From Malaya genurostris (taxonomy: Eukaryota > Arthropoda > Insecta > Diptera > Culicidae), in the NCBI RefSeq assembly GCF_030247185.1, contig NC_080571.1, positions 142,286,986 through 142,350,985 of the forward strand: a stretch of DNA of 64,000 bases, read 5' to 3'. The stretch's first letter is position 1; every line of letters starts with the position of its first letter. Shown here one piece after another: positions 37,256 through 49,554 of this stretch. A program made the position numbers and the translations under genes. The notes under the pieces are model-generated. The model was not told the origin of the DNA. It ran no database searches and was given only the letters and a program-made list of their open reading frames with translations.

Positions 37256-40200
37256 TTTATCACCCGTCGCAAATGATACAATCACTGTCCTGCAGTGGAA
37301 TTGTCGAAGCATCATGCCAAAACTTGATTCATTGAAAATATTATTGCATAGTCAAAAATGTGATGTATTTGCTTTATGCGAAACATGGCTTACTTCAAAC
37401 ATAGCTTTAAATTTTAATGATTTTAACATTATACGTCTCGATAGAGACTCTCCGTATGGTGGAGTGCTTTTGGGAATTAAGAAATGCTATTCCTTTTATA
37501 GATTAAACATCCCTTCAACTTCTAGTATAGAAGTTGTTGCTTGCCAAATAAACATTAAAGGCAAAGATATTTGCATAGCTTCGGTTTATATTCCTCCAAA
37601 AGCACAAGTTGGACAGCAACAGCTTAATGAAATGGTTGAAGCCCTTCCTGCACCACGATTGATTCTGGGGGATTTAAATTCGCACGGTATTATGTGGGGT
37701 TCCGTTTACAATGATAGCAGATCATCTTTAATACAAAACATTTGTGACAATTTTAGCATGACGGTATTAAATATGGGTAGCATGACACGGATCCCAAGAC
37801 CTCCGGCACGCCCAAGTGCATTAGATCTATCTCTTTGCTCAACTTCAATTCGACTAGATTGCACCTGGAAAATATTGCCTGATTTACACGGTAGCGATCA
37901 TTTACCAATCATCATCTCAATTAGCAGTAGCAATTGCATTGCCACTTCAGCTAGTATTCCATATGATTTGACAAAAAATATCGACTAGATTAAATACCAA
38001 AATAGTATCTCTAGTATTTTGAATTCAATGGAAGAGCTCCCTCCACTTGAAGAATATGACTTCCTCATTTGTTCGATTCTGGAGGCAGCAGAACAATCCC
38101 AAACTAAACGCTTTCCTGGGCCAACGACTAACAGAAGGCCTCCCAACCCCTGGTGGGACAAAGAGTGCTCAGAGGCTAAACTCGCAAAACAAAATGCTTG
38201 CAAGACGTTTCTAAAACGGGGAGGAGGAACTCCTCAGAATTTTGAAAAACTTATGGTTTTAGAAACCAAGTACAAGAGCATACTTCGAGCCAAAAAATGT
38301 AGCTATTGGAGACATTTTGTCGAAGGTTTGTCAAGAGATACCTCAATGAGCACTCTTTGGAACACGGCCAGACGAATGAGGAATCGTAACGTGGGCAATG
38401 AGAGTGATGAATACTCGAACCGATGGATATTTGACTTTGCTAGGAAAGTTTGCCCAGATTCTGTTCCTACGCAGAGCATTATACGGGAATCTCCTCCAAA
38501 TAATGGTTTTATTAATAACCCATTTTCAATGATGGAATTTTCTATAGCACTCTTGTCTTGTAACAATAACGCTCCAGGGTTGGACAGAATTAAATTCAAC
38601 TTGGTGAAGAATCTGCCCAACCTCGCAAAAAGACGTTTGTTGGAATTGTTCAACAAGTTTCTTGAGCAAAATATTGTTCCACCTGACTGGAGACAAGTGA
38701 AAGTTATCGCCATTCAAAAACCGGGGAAACCAGCTTAAAATCACAACTCATATAGACCCATTGCGATGTTGTCCTGCATCAGAAAATTGTTCGAAAAAAT
38801 TATTCTACGACGTCTCGACACTTGGGTCGAGACGAACGGTTTGTTGTCAGATACTCAGTTTGGCTTCCGTAGAAATAAAGGGACGAATGATTGCCTTGCA
38901 TTACTTTCGTCTGACATCCAAATTGCCTTCGCTCAAAAGCAACAAATGGCATCTGTATTTTTAGACATTAAAGGAGCATTTGATTCAGTTTCCATTGATG
39001 TTCTTTCAGACAAGCTTCACCAAAATGGACTCCCAGCGGTTATAAATAATTATTTGCACAACCTTTTGTCAGAGAAACGCATGCATTTTTCACATGGCGA
39101 TTTGGCAACACTCAGAAATAGTTACATGGGTCTCCCGCAAGGATCATGCCTCAGTCCGCTCCTCTATAATTTTTACGTGAATGACATTGACAGCTGTCTT
39201 GTAACCCCATGTACACTAAGACAATTGGCAGATGATGGCGTGGTTTCAGTTACTGGACCCAAAGCTATTGATCTGCATAAACCATTGCAAGATACCTTAG
39301 ATAGCTTGTCCGATTGGGCTGTTCATCTTGGTATCGAATTCTCTGCGGAGAAAACAGAGTTAGTCGTCTTTTCAAGAAAGCATGATCCCGCGCAGCTTCA
39401 GCTCCATATGATGGGAAGAATGATCCAACAGGTTTTAACTTTTAAATACCTCGGGGTGTGGTTCGATTCCAAATGCACGTGGGGAGGACACATTAGGTTT
39501 CTGATAACAAAATGCCAACAAAGAGTAAATTTTCTTCGAACAATAACAGGATCTTGGTGGGGTGCTCATCCGGAAGATCTAATAAAATTGTATCAGACAA
39601 CGATACTTTCAGTGATGGAATATGGATGCGTTTGCTTTCGTTCCGCTGCAAACTCTCATATTATCAAACTGGAACGAATTCAGTATCGTTGTTTGCGAAT
39701 TGCTTTAGGGTGCATGCATTCGACACATACAATGAGTCTTGAAGTTCTGGCGGGAGTTCTTCCATTAAAATATCGATTTTGGGAGCTTTCATCACGCCTG
39801 CTAATAAGATGTGAGGTGCTGAATCCCATGGTAAATAATAATTTCGAACGACTAGTCGAGCTTCGATCTCAAACAAAATTCATGACAGTATATTTTAACC
39901 ATATGTCACAGGAAATCAACCCTTCAAGATATATTCCTATCCGTGTCAGCCTCCTAAATGTCCCTGACTCAACTTTATTTTTCGATACATCCATGCAGCG
40001 CGAAGTGCGTGGAATCCCGGATCATCTACGTTCGACGGAAATCCCAAAAATATTTTCAAGTAAGTTCAGGCATATTGACTCTGAGAAAATGTTTTACACG
40101 GACGGATCGCGAATTGAAGAAGCGACAGGGTTTGGTATGTTCAACAATAATGTTTCGGCCTCATTTAGGCTTCAAGAACCTGCATCTGTTTATATAGCAG

Positions 40201-40940
40201 AGCTAGCAGCAGTTCATTATAGTTTGAGTGTAATCGTCACATTAATTCCAAACCATTATTTCCTCTTCACAGATAGTCTGAGTGCAATTGAAGCCATTCG
40301 CTCAAACATGACTGGCATGACTGAACCGTTTTTCCTGGGCAAAATAAAACAGTGCCTGAACGACATATTGAACAATAATTATCTAATCACTATAGTCTGG
40401 GTCCCGGCTCATTGCTCCATTCCTGGCAATGAAAGAGCCGATATTTTAGCCAAACGTGGTGCTATTGAGGGTGAAATTTATGAGAGACCAATTGCTTTCA
40501 ACGAATTCTATAGCTCGTCTCGCCAAAGAACACTTGCCAGCTGGCAAGCTTCTTGGGATAAAGATGATCTGGGTCGGTGGATGCACTCAATTATTCCGAA
40601 AATATCGACAAAGGCATGGTTCACGGGACTGGATGTGAGTAGAGATTTCATTCGTGTGATGTCCAGACTCATGTCCAATCACTACACGTTAGATGCACAT
40701 CTCCTTCGAATTGGGCTCTCCGAGACTAATCATTGTGCTTGTGGTGAAGGTTATCGAGATATTGATCATGTCGTTTGGACATGCGTGGAGTATCGTGATG
40801 TCAGATCTCAACTAATAAATTCTTTGCGTACCCAAGGTAGACTATCCAATATCCCAGTTCGAGACATTCTTGCTTGTCGTGACCTTTCATACATGAAACT
40901 TATTTATCATTTCATAAAGAAAACTGGAGTTTCAATTTAA
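37248..40940 (+). pseudogene. I-clade LINE ORF2 (endonuclease, RT, RNase H), two in-frame stops
   Basis: One frame throughout, interrupted by TAG at 37986-37988 and TAA at 38736-38738. Endonuclease: LQWNCRSIMPKLDSL, CETWLTSN, LILGDLNSHGIMWG and HGSDHLPIII. RT: NHNSYRPIAMLSCIRKLFEK, FLDIKGAFDSVSIDVLSDK, GLPQGSCLSPLLYNFYVNDI and catalytic LADDGV near 39222-39239. RNase H: MFYTDGSRIEEATGFGMF, ELAAVHYS, FTDSLSAIEAI and VPAHCSIPGNERADILAK. C-terminal HCACGEGYRDIDHVVWTC. It nicks target DNA and copies the RNA in place. The start ATG at 37248 overlaps ORF1; upstream Met codons in frame lie inside ORF1. Only the two stops inactivate it. Confidence 0.9.
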
Positions 40941-41331
40941 TAAAGGCCCCTTTCAAGACTTAGTTCTGATCCCAGCTGCGTCCATGAGTTCAACCAATAG
41001 CTAAATTAGAATAAAAATAATGTAATGATACAAACAAACTCGAAACAGTTTATGAAATTATAAACAAAATGTCTGAAAATAACAGCTTATTTTATAATTT
41101 ATAGAAGTTAATCGTTTGGTTCAAATAATATTTCCGAGTAGATTTCATAATTAATGACGAGTTACCTAAGATGATATTTAAGTAATAAGAGAATATGTTT
41201 TAATAAATGCAAAACGTTGTGACTATGTTAGAATTAAATTAGGATAAGAATATTATGTAAAAGTGATGCTACGGCGAAGAAAAACTTATGTAAACTGCCT
41301 TAAGAAATAAATGTATTTATGAATGTCTGTC
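40941..41331 (+). other. I-element 3' UTR
   Basis: 391 bases after the ORF2 stop, matched in reverse at about 5195-5540. Conserved blocks include GATGCTACGGCGAAGAAAAA near 41265. Confidence 0.75.
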
Positions 41332-41347
41332 TGAAAAAATTAAATAT
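41332..41347 (+). repeat. Target-site duplication of the I element, right copy
   Basis: TGAAAAAATTAAATAT, identical to 35224-35239. The host reading frame is in phase on the two sides of the duplication. Confidence 0.93.
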
Positions 41348-41974
41348 ATGCTCGATACTGTAGCCTTTTATAACGTGATGAGATGGGATACTGTTGCGAA
41401 AATAGGAAAAACTCAATACAGAGTTAGGTTTTACATTGTAAAAGATTTATGTGTTCCTGAAATAATTGGAGCAGAGTTTTTAAAGATATATACAATTTAT
41501 GTCACTCAGAATTTCGAGTACATATGCCTAAGAATACCAATCGAGTACATTAAAACAGAATATATTCCAATATCGGAAAAAGAAAATTTTAACAGAGCTG
41601 AGATTTATGGAACGCGTGCTGCAAATAACGATAAGGTCAACATTGAAATATCAAACCGAAATGAAAGAAACAAAGTAGTTTGTGATAGTAAACAAAAGCC
41701 AAAGATGTTGTCAAAAAGCGACAACAATTGTTACATAAATAAATCAACAAGTAGAGAGAGTACAATCAAGAAAAATATTAAAAATAATGTGGAGAATGAC
41801 AAAAAAGAATTAATCATCGTAAATGCTGAAGCCTTCGAACGCGGTATATCAAAGCATGATAAACATGAAACAAACCAAAAAGTGAATAAAAATGAAAACA
41901 TTAATGTTGTGCCTCATAACAACAATGAAATATACAACAACGACGATCGTTCAGATAGTATGTTGTGGAACTAA
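41348..41974 (+). pseudogene. Second protease-like segment and Asn/Lys-rich linker of the large LTR element
   Basis: The first 70 residues resemble the C-terminal half of the protease at 34364-35020: DTV in place of DTG at the start, then FYIVKDLCVPEIIGAEFL parallel to FDVVENLTPGGILGMRFM, and EYICLRIPIEY parallel to GWICLRKIPLTF. About 30 residues between the DT motif and the core are missing relative to the first copy. The rest is a low-complexity Asn/Lys/Glu linker. The frame ends at 41974; RT begins in a different frame. It could be a degenerate duplicate or a structural remnant; catalysis is doubtful without DTG. Confidence 0.6.
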
Positions 41975-42094
41975 CATTGCTAATGAAAAAGAACAAAATT
42001 TGTTAAATAGATATTGCAACGAGGAAGATATATATTTACTTGATTTAGAATCAAACCAACTCAGGTCTAACGGAAAATAAAAGATACGGTCAAA

Positions 42095-44322
42095 CAACTG
42101 GTCAGGACCGGACGGATAAAGTACTGGAAACATTAAATACAGATCACTTGAAAAGAGAAAACTTTGTAGGCATAGAGAGAATTATGGCAACGTATAGCGA
42201 TGTCTTCTATTTGAAGGGGGATAAATTAACTATCACCGATGCAGCGGTACATGAAATTGAAACTACTTCAAACGTGCCTATCAATAAACGAATACAGATT
42301 TCCAGAAGCCACTAAAAACATATTAATGAAGAAATTGAAGAAATGAGGAGGCAAGGTATCATAAGGCCTAGTAAGAGTCCGTGGAATGCACCAGTCTTAT
42401 GTGTTCCTAAGAAGGACGATGAATTTGGAAACAAGAAATACAGAATTGTGGTTGACTTTAGGGCTCTAAATTTAGTAACAAAACCATTTGCATACCCAAT
42501 TCCACTAATCGACGAGATTTTAGACAATCTCGGAAACAGTAAATATGTTTCCACTTTGGATTTAAAATCGGGATTTTATCAAGTACCCATTAACCCAAAA
42601 GATGCTGCCAAGACAGCGTTTTCAACTCCAAAAGGCCACTTTGAATTCACAAGAATGCCTATGGGTTTACGAAATAGTCCATCCACTTTTCAGCGATTAA
42701 TGAATACGGTGTTGTATGAAATAAAAGATGTGAAAGCTATAGTCTACCTGGACGACATAATTGTTTTTGGTTCAACTATTGAAGAACATAATGATAACTT
42801 GTGCAAAGTTTTAAGGGCATTGCGCCGACATAATTTAAAAGTCGAGCCAGGAAAATGTCAAATTTTAAAAACGGAAATAAAATACTTAGGTCATGCAATC
42901 GACAAGGAAGGCATCCGGCCTACTGAAGAAAACATTAAGGCAATTAAAGAAATGATAGCGCGCAGGTCGGTTAAAGCAGTCCGCTCATTTTTAGGGACAG
43001 TAAATTTTTATGGAAAATTTATACCACATATAGCAGAGAAACGTAAACCACTGAACGATCTTTTGCGAAAGAATGTGAAGTTTGTTTGGACAAACGAGTG
43101 TCAAAAAGCCTTTGAGGAACTAAGAAACTTTTTAACTTCAAATACACTGTTGGTAAGACCAAATTACAAAGACATGTTCGTAATCACAACAGACGCTAGT
43201 GAGTACGCCCTTGGAGCAGTACTTTCTAATGAAAAATCAATTGAGAGACCATTAGCATACGCAAGCAGGGGCCTAGTAGGTGCCGAAAGAAGGTACTACA
43301 CAATCGAAAAGGAACTATTGGCGATTGTATGGGCAGTAAACCACTTCAGACATTATATTTACAATCAAAAATTCATTGTCTATACTGATCATAGACCTCT
43401 CATTTCAATATGGCACTTAAAAGAAACTTCGCCAACCCTTACACGACTACGTCTAAAATTACAGGGACTCGAAATAGATATTCGCTACAACCAAGGTAAA
43501 GACAATGTTGTGGCAGACTTTTTGTCAAGATTGCCAGAGCAGGCCGAGTCCTTACACCCTATATCAGTAGTCACTAGACAACAGAAACGTCAACAGCAGC
43601 AAGCGGAAAACAATGAACTTGCGAAGCGGAAAGACACGGAAAATAAAACAATTCCCTCAAAACAACTTAAAGACGAATCAGGCAGGTTTACTTTATTTAA
43701 AAATAAACAAAAGACAGAATGGAATCCGCACATGGACGGATTAGAAAACATCGATTTTGGATGGGACGAAAAAGAAGACTTGGGAACATCTTCTTATTTC
43801 GACGAATATGAAATATGCATAAATAGCAATGATATCAAATTTGATTTGCCAAAATTTTCAAAACATAAAACAAAAGAAAGCGATTTTGATGGTACTTTTG
43901 TAATAATAAACAGTAGATCAGCATACAAAGAACTAGCCGAACTGGTAGATTTACCACACGGCTTAAAAGACTATTTGAATGGAAGAATATTCGCAATACC
44001 TGAACATAAAATGTGGGGATTAGTTTTAAATGGCTCAAGTAAATCACTAACCGACACAAAAATTCTATTAGATGGGTTAGTAGATGGTTTCAGTAATTGT
44101 CCCGAAGACATGAAAGGTGCGAAAAACATTCAGATAATTTCCTACCGAACTATGCAGATTATTCCCGAATCAAATGTACTGAGGTTCATCGCAGAAAAAT
44201 TTGATAAAATTTTTCACCCTATACGCACCAGAAAAAGACAGAATGCGGGTACCAGAAAAAGATCGCGAAACTTTATTGAAAGAGTTCCACGATGCTCCTC
44301 TAGGTGGACATGTTTGAAGTAA
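42095..44322 (+). pseudogene. pol: RT-RNase H of the large LTR element
   Basis: An N-terminal lead (LNTDHLKRENFVGIERIMAT, near 42130-42195) reaches the main frame through shifts near 42295-42330. RT: IIRPSKSPWNAPVLCVPKK, KYRIVVDFRALNLVT, STLDLKSGFYQVPI, TRMPMGLRNSPSTFQRLMN and catalytic YLDD near 42746. RNase H: VITTDASEYALGAVLS, YYTIEKELLAIVWAVNHF and VYTDHRPL. A 250-residue spacer with a Gln-rich tract (RQQKRQQQQ) follows before the integrase. The frame is lost near 44210 (RTRKRQ... is out of frame). Typical of Ty3/gypsy pol; inactive as read. Confidence 0.88.
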
Positions 44323-45279
44323 ACGAATGGCAGAGCGTATGAGTCCACTATTCCAATGGACTAATATGCGCAAAGATATCGAAAATTATGTAAGACAGTG
44401 TTATTCTTGTCAGAAGAATAAAATTGGCCGTTCGAATAAAATTCCAATGAAAATTACTACGACATCATTGGAACCATGTACAGCTTTTCGGTACATGGAT
44501 ATAGTAGTACTCCCAGAGTCTGACTGGGGTAATAAATATGGCAATGACATGCAAGACGATCTGACTAGAAATTTAGTTGTAGCACCGATTGAAAATCAAG
44601 AGAGTTCCACGGTTGCTCAAACTTTTGTAAATAACTATATATGTACATTTGGGACACCAGCTGAATTAGTAACAGATAATGGGTCCAATTTGGTTAGTTC
44701 ATTGATGAAAAATATCTGTAAAATTTTAAAAATTAAGAAAATTACTACTAGTACATATCATCCGCAGGCAAACCTCGTCGAAAGATCAAATAGAGAATTA
44801 AAAACATATCTTAGACAATATGTGGGTAACGATCCTAGAATATGGGAGCAACTTTTACCATTTTTTACATTTGAGTATAATACTACGATTAACGCATCAA
44901 CGGGTTACACTCCGTTTGAGTTATTACATGGGGAACGAGCAAATATTCCTAATTCAATGTACAAATATAACAATGATGGAATGTACTATGAAGATTATGT
45001 GAATGAAATGCGATCATCATTCAAGCACGAGAAAATTTAGTTAAGTCAAAAGAAAAACGTAAGGAGCTGTATGATAAAAACTCCAACGAATGGCAACCAA
45101 TGTGGGGGGACTTAGTGTTAGTCAAAGCCAATCCCACAGGCGCAGGCCAAAAATTACAATCACTTTGGAGAGGACCATATGAAGTAGTCGCTCTACCTAG
45201 TGAACAAACAACAACGATTAAAAATGGAAAAAGGCTTGAGAAGATCCACAATAATCGATTGAAAAGATATACCGAATGA
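44225..45279 (+). pseudogene. Integrase of the large LTR element
   Basis: A zinc-binding HHCC region (EFHDAPLGGH near 44285, then CYSCQ near 44400) is split by a frame change near 44320. The main frame (44327-45040) holds the core: FRYMDIVVLPES with the first Asp, VTDNGSNLVSS with the second, and VERSNRELKTYLRQYV with the Glu, then EYNTTINASTGYTPFELLHG. Another shift near 45035 leads to MWGDLVLVKANPTGAG and LWRGPYEVV, the GPY/F C-terminal domain, ending at 45279. It would insert cDNA into chromosomes. Confidence 0.87.
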
Positions 45280-45323
45280 TCGATGAAAAAAAAAAACAAA
45301 ACTCGTAATCACTCGAAAGATTT

Positions 45324-45325
<2 letters not shown>

Positions 45326-45407
<82 letters not shown>
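45326..45407. repeat. (TA)n microsatellite
   Basis: About 82 bp of TA shortly after the integrase stop. Confidence 0.95.
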
Positions 45408-45412
<5 letters not shown>

Positions 45413-45444
45413 AACTGAGAAGATAACCTTTAATCCAGTATAAC

Positions 45445-46101
45445 TCATTTTGTTGTCCTCTAACGTTGTGTCGTATTCTAATTCCATCACGTCATTTTTG
45501 AATTATATTTTTCATTATGTTAGTTTCAACATTGCGAAAAATATATTCGACAAAGCGATATTGTTTGAATATGCAACATAAAACTGTAGATAAATTAATG
45601 TAAAACGGACAAAAGTTATTTAAAGGTGTACGACTAGATATCAACACGAACAAAACATTAAATAATGATTCAGGGTTAAAAGTATCAAAGGAAAATCAAC
45701 TCAGATGGATCTATGGATTACGAAAAAAGTTATGTAAAAAAAAAATTCCATGCATGAAAATCAGTCAGGATAACAATAAGAAGATAAAAATAAAAAAATC
45801 ACGAAAGAGAGAATTATGAGAAATATTTTTGCTTACAATGGAAAGCAAACTTAATGCAAGGGAAACAATATCAAGTAGTAGTAAAAGGATGATGGGATAT
45901 AACTAAAAGGGGATACTCACACGGTTTTTTTTTTCTTCATAGAGTTTATGGATTCAAAATAAAATGACATGATAAACATTAGATCAGCACAAATATATTG
46001 ATTCGTAGTTAGACATTAAACTAACATAATGAAAAATATAATTCAACAATGACGTGATGGAATTAGAATACGACACAACGTTAGAGGACAACAAAATGAG
46101 A
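45445..46101. repeat. 85-bp inverted repeat pair flanking 480 bp
   Basis: 45447-45531 (from CTCATTTTGTTGTCCTCTAA) is the reverse complement of about 46017-46101 with very few differences. The 480-bp interior shows no ORF of note. It may be the terminal repeats of a small element or a hairpin within the 3' region. Confidence 0.8.
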
Positions 46102-47602
46102 ATGATATAAGAAACTAGTGGACATATTAACGAATACCAAAACGACGCTGGCCAGCATATAATTCCTATGCCATAAAGGTATTTTAGCAATTTCTTCAGT
46201 ATGAGTGTGGAAACTAGTGTAGGACCCCAGAATGAAAAGAAAGTGCGCACTATTTTGAACGGAATGGCAATTTGTATTATTAAACAAAGCATCTGGATAG
46301 AGATGAAATCAACTTTTGTGATAATTCTTAATACTCAAACAAGACTTCGCGACAATCGTAATGAAACAAGAATATGAACCTGAAAATCGGATTTTACTTG
46401 AAACCTCAAATTATTTATGACAAAATAAATACAACACTCAACGAATCAAGCAGGGTCGTTAAAAGGAATAATACTTGAATCAAATAAATAGGAAATAAAT
46501 TAATGATACTAAAAAAAACGTGTTGAAAGGATGAAGAGAAATACAATTCATATTCATAAACCACTTTACAATGTATACTAACATATATATCTGATTTTTT
46601 CACAATTTTTGTTCAAATTAATCTAAAAGACAAATCTAAGTATGTTTTTAGAACAATAATGACCGCCGAAAACACATCTCAGTAAGTAAGGGGGAATAGT
46701 TGCGGCATTGAACTGACCATTCGACCTGAATGAAAAGTAACCAAACAGAAAGAAGGAAGAAAGCAATTACCAGAGGCAAATAAAGGTAAAACAAGTCGAT
46801 GGATAGAGGTGAGCAATATGTAAGCAGCATTCATGGTAAGATAAGCTAAAATATTCGGCATGTAAAGTGAGTTGCAGGGAATACAAAAAAAAAACAGACA
46901 TATTTATAAGACAAAGGTTCATAATAACAAGCAACAAGCATTCGCATGCCGCAACTTTAATAAAAATTTTATTTCCACAGACAGACGTATTGTCGGCAGA
47001 TGGGTATTTCAACGAAAGGACGGGTACCTCAACGGAAATTCAGTCGAGATAAATTATAGACGAATAAATGTATCGACAGATACACTTAATTGCATTAAAG
47101 TTAAAGGAAAGCTAATAGTATGTTTATTGCCAAAGATAGATTAGATAGATTTCTTTATGAGTTCCAAAAATAACTATACAATACGGAAAGATAAGAAAAA
47201 CGAGCAATATAATCAGAGAAAAAAAACACGAGCCTGCAATTGTTTACGAAATTTGATTTGTATAAAAACTCAGTGGAAACAATACATTGTAGAAAGAGTA
47301 ACAATTGAGTGTTAGATACAATTTATAGCAATGCGCATGCAAATTTATTAAGAGATTAATTCTAGAAGAAATCGGAGCCCTGGCCAACGTGTGCGTCCAA
47401 CGTATTCATCGCGGTCGTGCAAGAAGGAAGGATGTCGGTAGCATAGCAAAGCTACCTAAGAGAACGAGAGGGTGTGGTCGAATGCGGTGGCAAGTCGAAG
47501 ACAAAGGGAACCGTGGACCTATCAAAATGTCGGAAGTATGAACACAAGAACTAGTAAATCGGAAAAAGGTGTAGATTCAGTATCGGAGACCATGACAACG
47601 AA

Positions 47603-47908
47603 ATGAAGCAAAACGCAGTCGACACAGTTAAAGACGATGCGCGGGTGCACCACAAAAAGTCCAAAGTGCTATCCCGTGTTTCACACGCAATAAGACAAGA
47701 AGGAAGTAACGCAGTCGACATCGTCGAGAATGATCTGCGCGGGGGTGCCACAATAATACTAGGTACTACCCCGTGCATCGTCAAAGCTCAACTGAGTGCC
47801 ATAAACAAGCATAAGAAAAAATTCAATGATCATTGGGAAAGCGACCACGAAACCAGACGAAACGTTTTTGGAGATACGCTAGAAGCCTCAACTCTTCGGG
47901 CAGAATAA
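47603..47908 (+). CDS. Hypothetical 101-residue ORF in the 3' region
   Basis: Not recognised. It contains two imperfect copies of a unit beginning NAVD (NAVDTVKDDARV and NAVDIVENDLRG), about 33 residues apart, so the coding DNA has an internal duplication (about 47612 and 47711). It is basic and hydrophilic, with no membrane segment. GC content is higher than in the surrounding sequence. A second small ORF (47922-48206, another frame) follows after 13 bases; together they may be the remains of one longer accessory protein. Low confidence that either is translated. Confidence 0.3.
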   Translation: MKQNAVDTVKDDARVHHKKSKVLSRVSHAIRQEGSNAVDIVENDLRGGATIILGTTPCIVKAQLSAINKHKKKFNDHWESDHETRRNVFGDTLEASTLRAE

Positions 47909-47921
47909 TGCAATAGTTTCG

Positions 47922-48206
47922 ATGACACCTAAAACGCAAACGAAACAGCGATTAATTCTTAAACTATGGCCAACAAACCGGAGGGTACTAACTGAGATGT
48001 TTGATTATGAAAACCCAGACGAGAAGAAGGAGCTACTATGGAGGAAACGACACGGCACCCAGAGTCTGAGACTAGCAACCGTTCGATCACCCCACCCCAC
48101 AGAGGAGGTACAGACAAAAGCGACTACAAGGGGGCACTGGGACTGGAATGGAAGCACACGCTACGGCATTGTAAGGTTAGGGAAGCTAACTTCATTAAAT
48201 ATTTAA
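47922..48206 (+). CDS. Hypothetical 94-residue ORF in the 3' region
   Basis: Not recognised. It is Arg/Lys/Thr-rich, for example LILKLWPTNRRVLTEMFDYE, without domains I can name. It lies just after the 101-residue ORF and ends about 185 bases before the 3' LTR. It is kept because the GC-rich block 47360-48210 contrasts with AT-rich DNA on both sides. Confidence 0.25.
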   Translation: MTPKTQTKQRLILKLWPTNRRVLTEMFDYENPDEKKELLWRKRHGTQSLRLATVRSPHPTEEVQTKATTRGHWDWNGSTRYGIVRLGKLTSLNI

Positions 48207-48375
48207 ATGGAACAAAGTAATATGTAACAAATGAATATGTAAACAGATAAAAAAAGGAACCAAAAATTATTAATCTTTTGTAACGGCAATCTTAGGGCTA
48301 AAAGTTTTACATTCCGATAACATAACCTGTTAAGTTACTACCCGCGCGATCAACTTGATGTTATCATCAAGCTCA

Positions 48376-48390
48376 GTAAGTAAGGGGGCA
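48376..48390 (+). promoter_or_regulatory. Polypurine tract of the large LTR element
   Basis: AGTAAGTAAGGGGGCA lies directly before the 3' LTR start TGCAACAGCC. The position is that of the plus-strand primer. Confidence 0.7.
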
Positions 48391-49121
<731 letters not shown>

Positions 49122-49245
49122 CTACTAATACTACTTGCTAAAATTCCTTTCCTGTTCGCAGAACCGGAAACAGTGAGACGACAGGTCCTCGATGTTGCTT
49201 CGTGTGTCTTGTTTCGGGAACAGTTGCTCAGCAAATGGTAGGAAA
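49122..49245. promoter_or_regulatory. H2B-H2A divergent promoter, copy 2, right part, fused to array spacer
   Basis: After CTAC, the block CCTTTCCTGTTCGCAGAACC then GGAAACAGTGAGACGA matches 18408-18440 upstream of the H2A pseudogene. The TATA box and H2A itself are missing: at about 49183 the sequence jumps to TGTCTTGTTTCGGGAACAGT, a histone-array spacer block also found at 22150-22180. Confidence 0.75.
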
Positions 49246-49554
49246 AATGAACCACTCAACTTTTATATGGATGCTCTTGTATAGATGCAGACATCTCACG
49301 TTCTGATTAGCTGGTGCAGTCATAGGTTAAATCAAACAGGGTTTCAATAGTGTACTATTGAAAAACTTCAATGTTGTTGCAATACACGTTCAAGTTGAAA
49401 ATTTTCGATTCAATTGGTAGTTAGATTATATAAATCCTTCTACAGATCACTGAGCTATGAGCTTTCAAAATACGAGAAAGGCAAACGCGCCTTATGAATT
49501 ATCCTCTTTGACACTCGTTTATACCAAATATTTCAGAAAAGTTAAATTTTTAAA
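49246..49554. other. Unclassified non-coding repeat
   Basis: No ORF. It contains TTCAATAGTGTACTATTGAA, a perfect 20-bp palindrome, near 49346. It ends before the Jockey-like RT fragment. Confidence 0.4.

Larger units (their letters stand above)
35240..41331 (+). mobile_element. I-clade LINE, apparently full length (6,092 bp)
   Basis: It begins CATTCAGTA, containing a TCAGT initiator-like motif as in other promoter-bearing LINEs, and ends AATGTCTGTC without a long poly-A. A perfect 16-bp duplication flanks it. Order: 5' UTR with short repeats, ORF1 with CCHC knuckles, ORF2 with endonuclease, RT, RNase H and a Cys/His motif. RNase H plus this order place it in the I clade, close to mosquito I elements (MosquI type). 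ORF1 is intact; ORF2 has two nonsense codons in one otherwise open frame. Confidence 0.92.
45280..48390 (+). other. 3.1-kb region between integrase and 3' LTR
   Basis: An unusually long stretch for a Ty3/gypsy element. It holds a TA array (45326-45407), an 85-bp inverted repeat pair, and small ORFs at 46867-47144, 47603-47908 and 47922-48206. I find no Env signature (signal peptide, basic cleavage site, anchor) on the plus strand. AT-rich minus-strand frames at 45984-47012 look like chance hydrophobic readings. Confidence 0.5.

Noticed and set aside
45984..47012. Hydrophobic minus-strand frames that resemble membrane proteins
   Set aside because: AT-rich antisense DNA readily yields Leu/Ile/Phe-rich readings; there is no conserved motif and they overlap each other.
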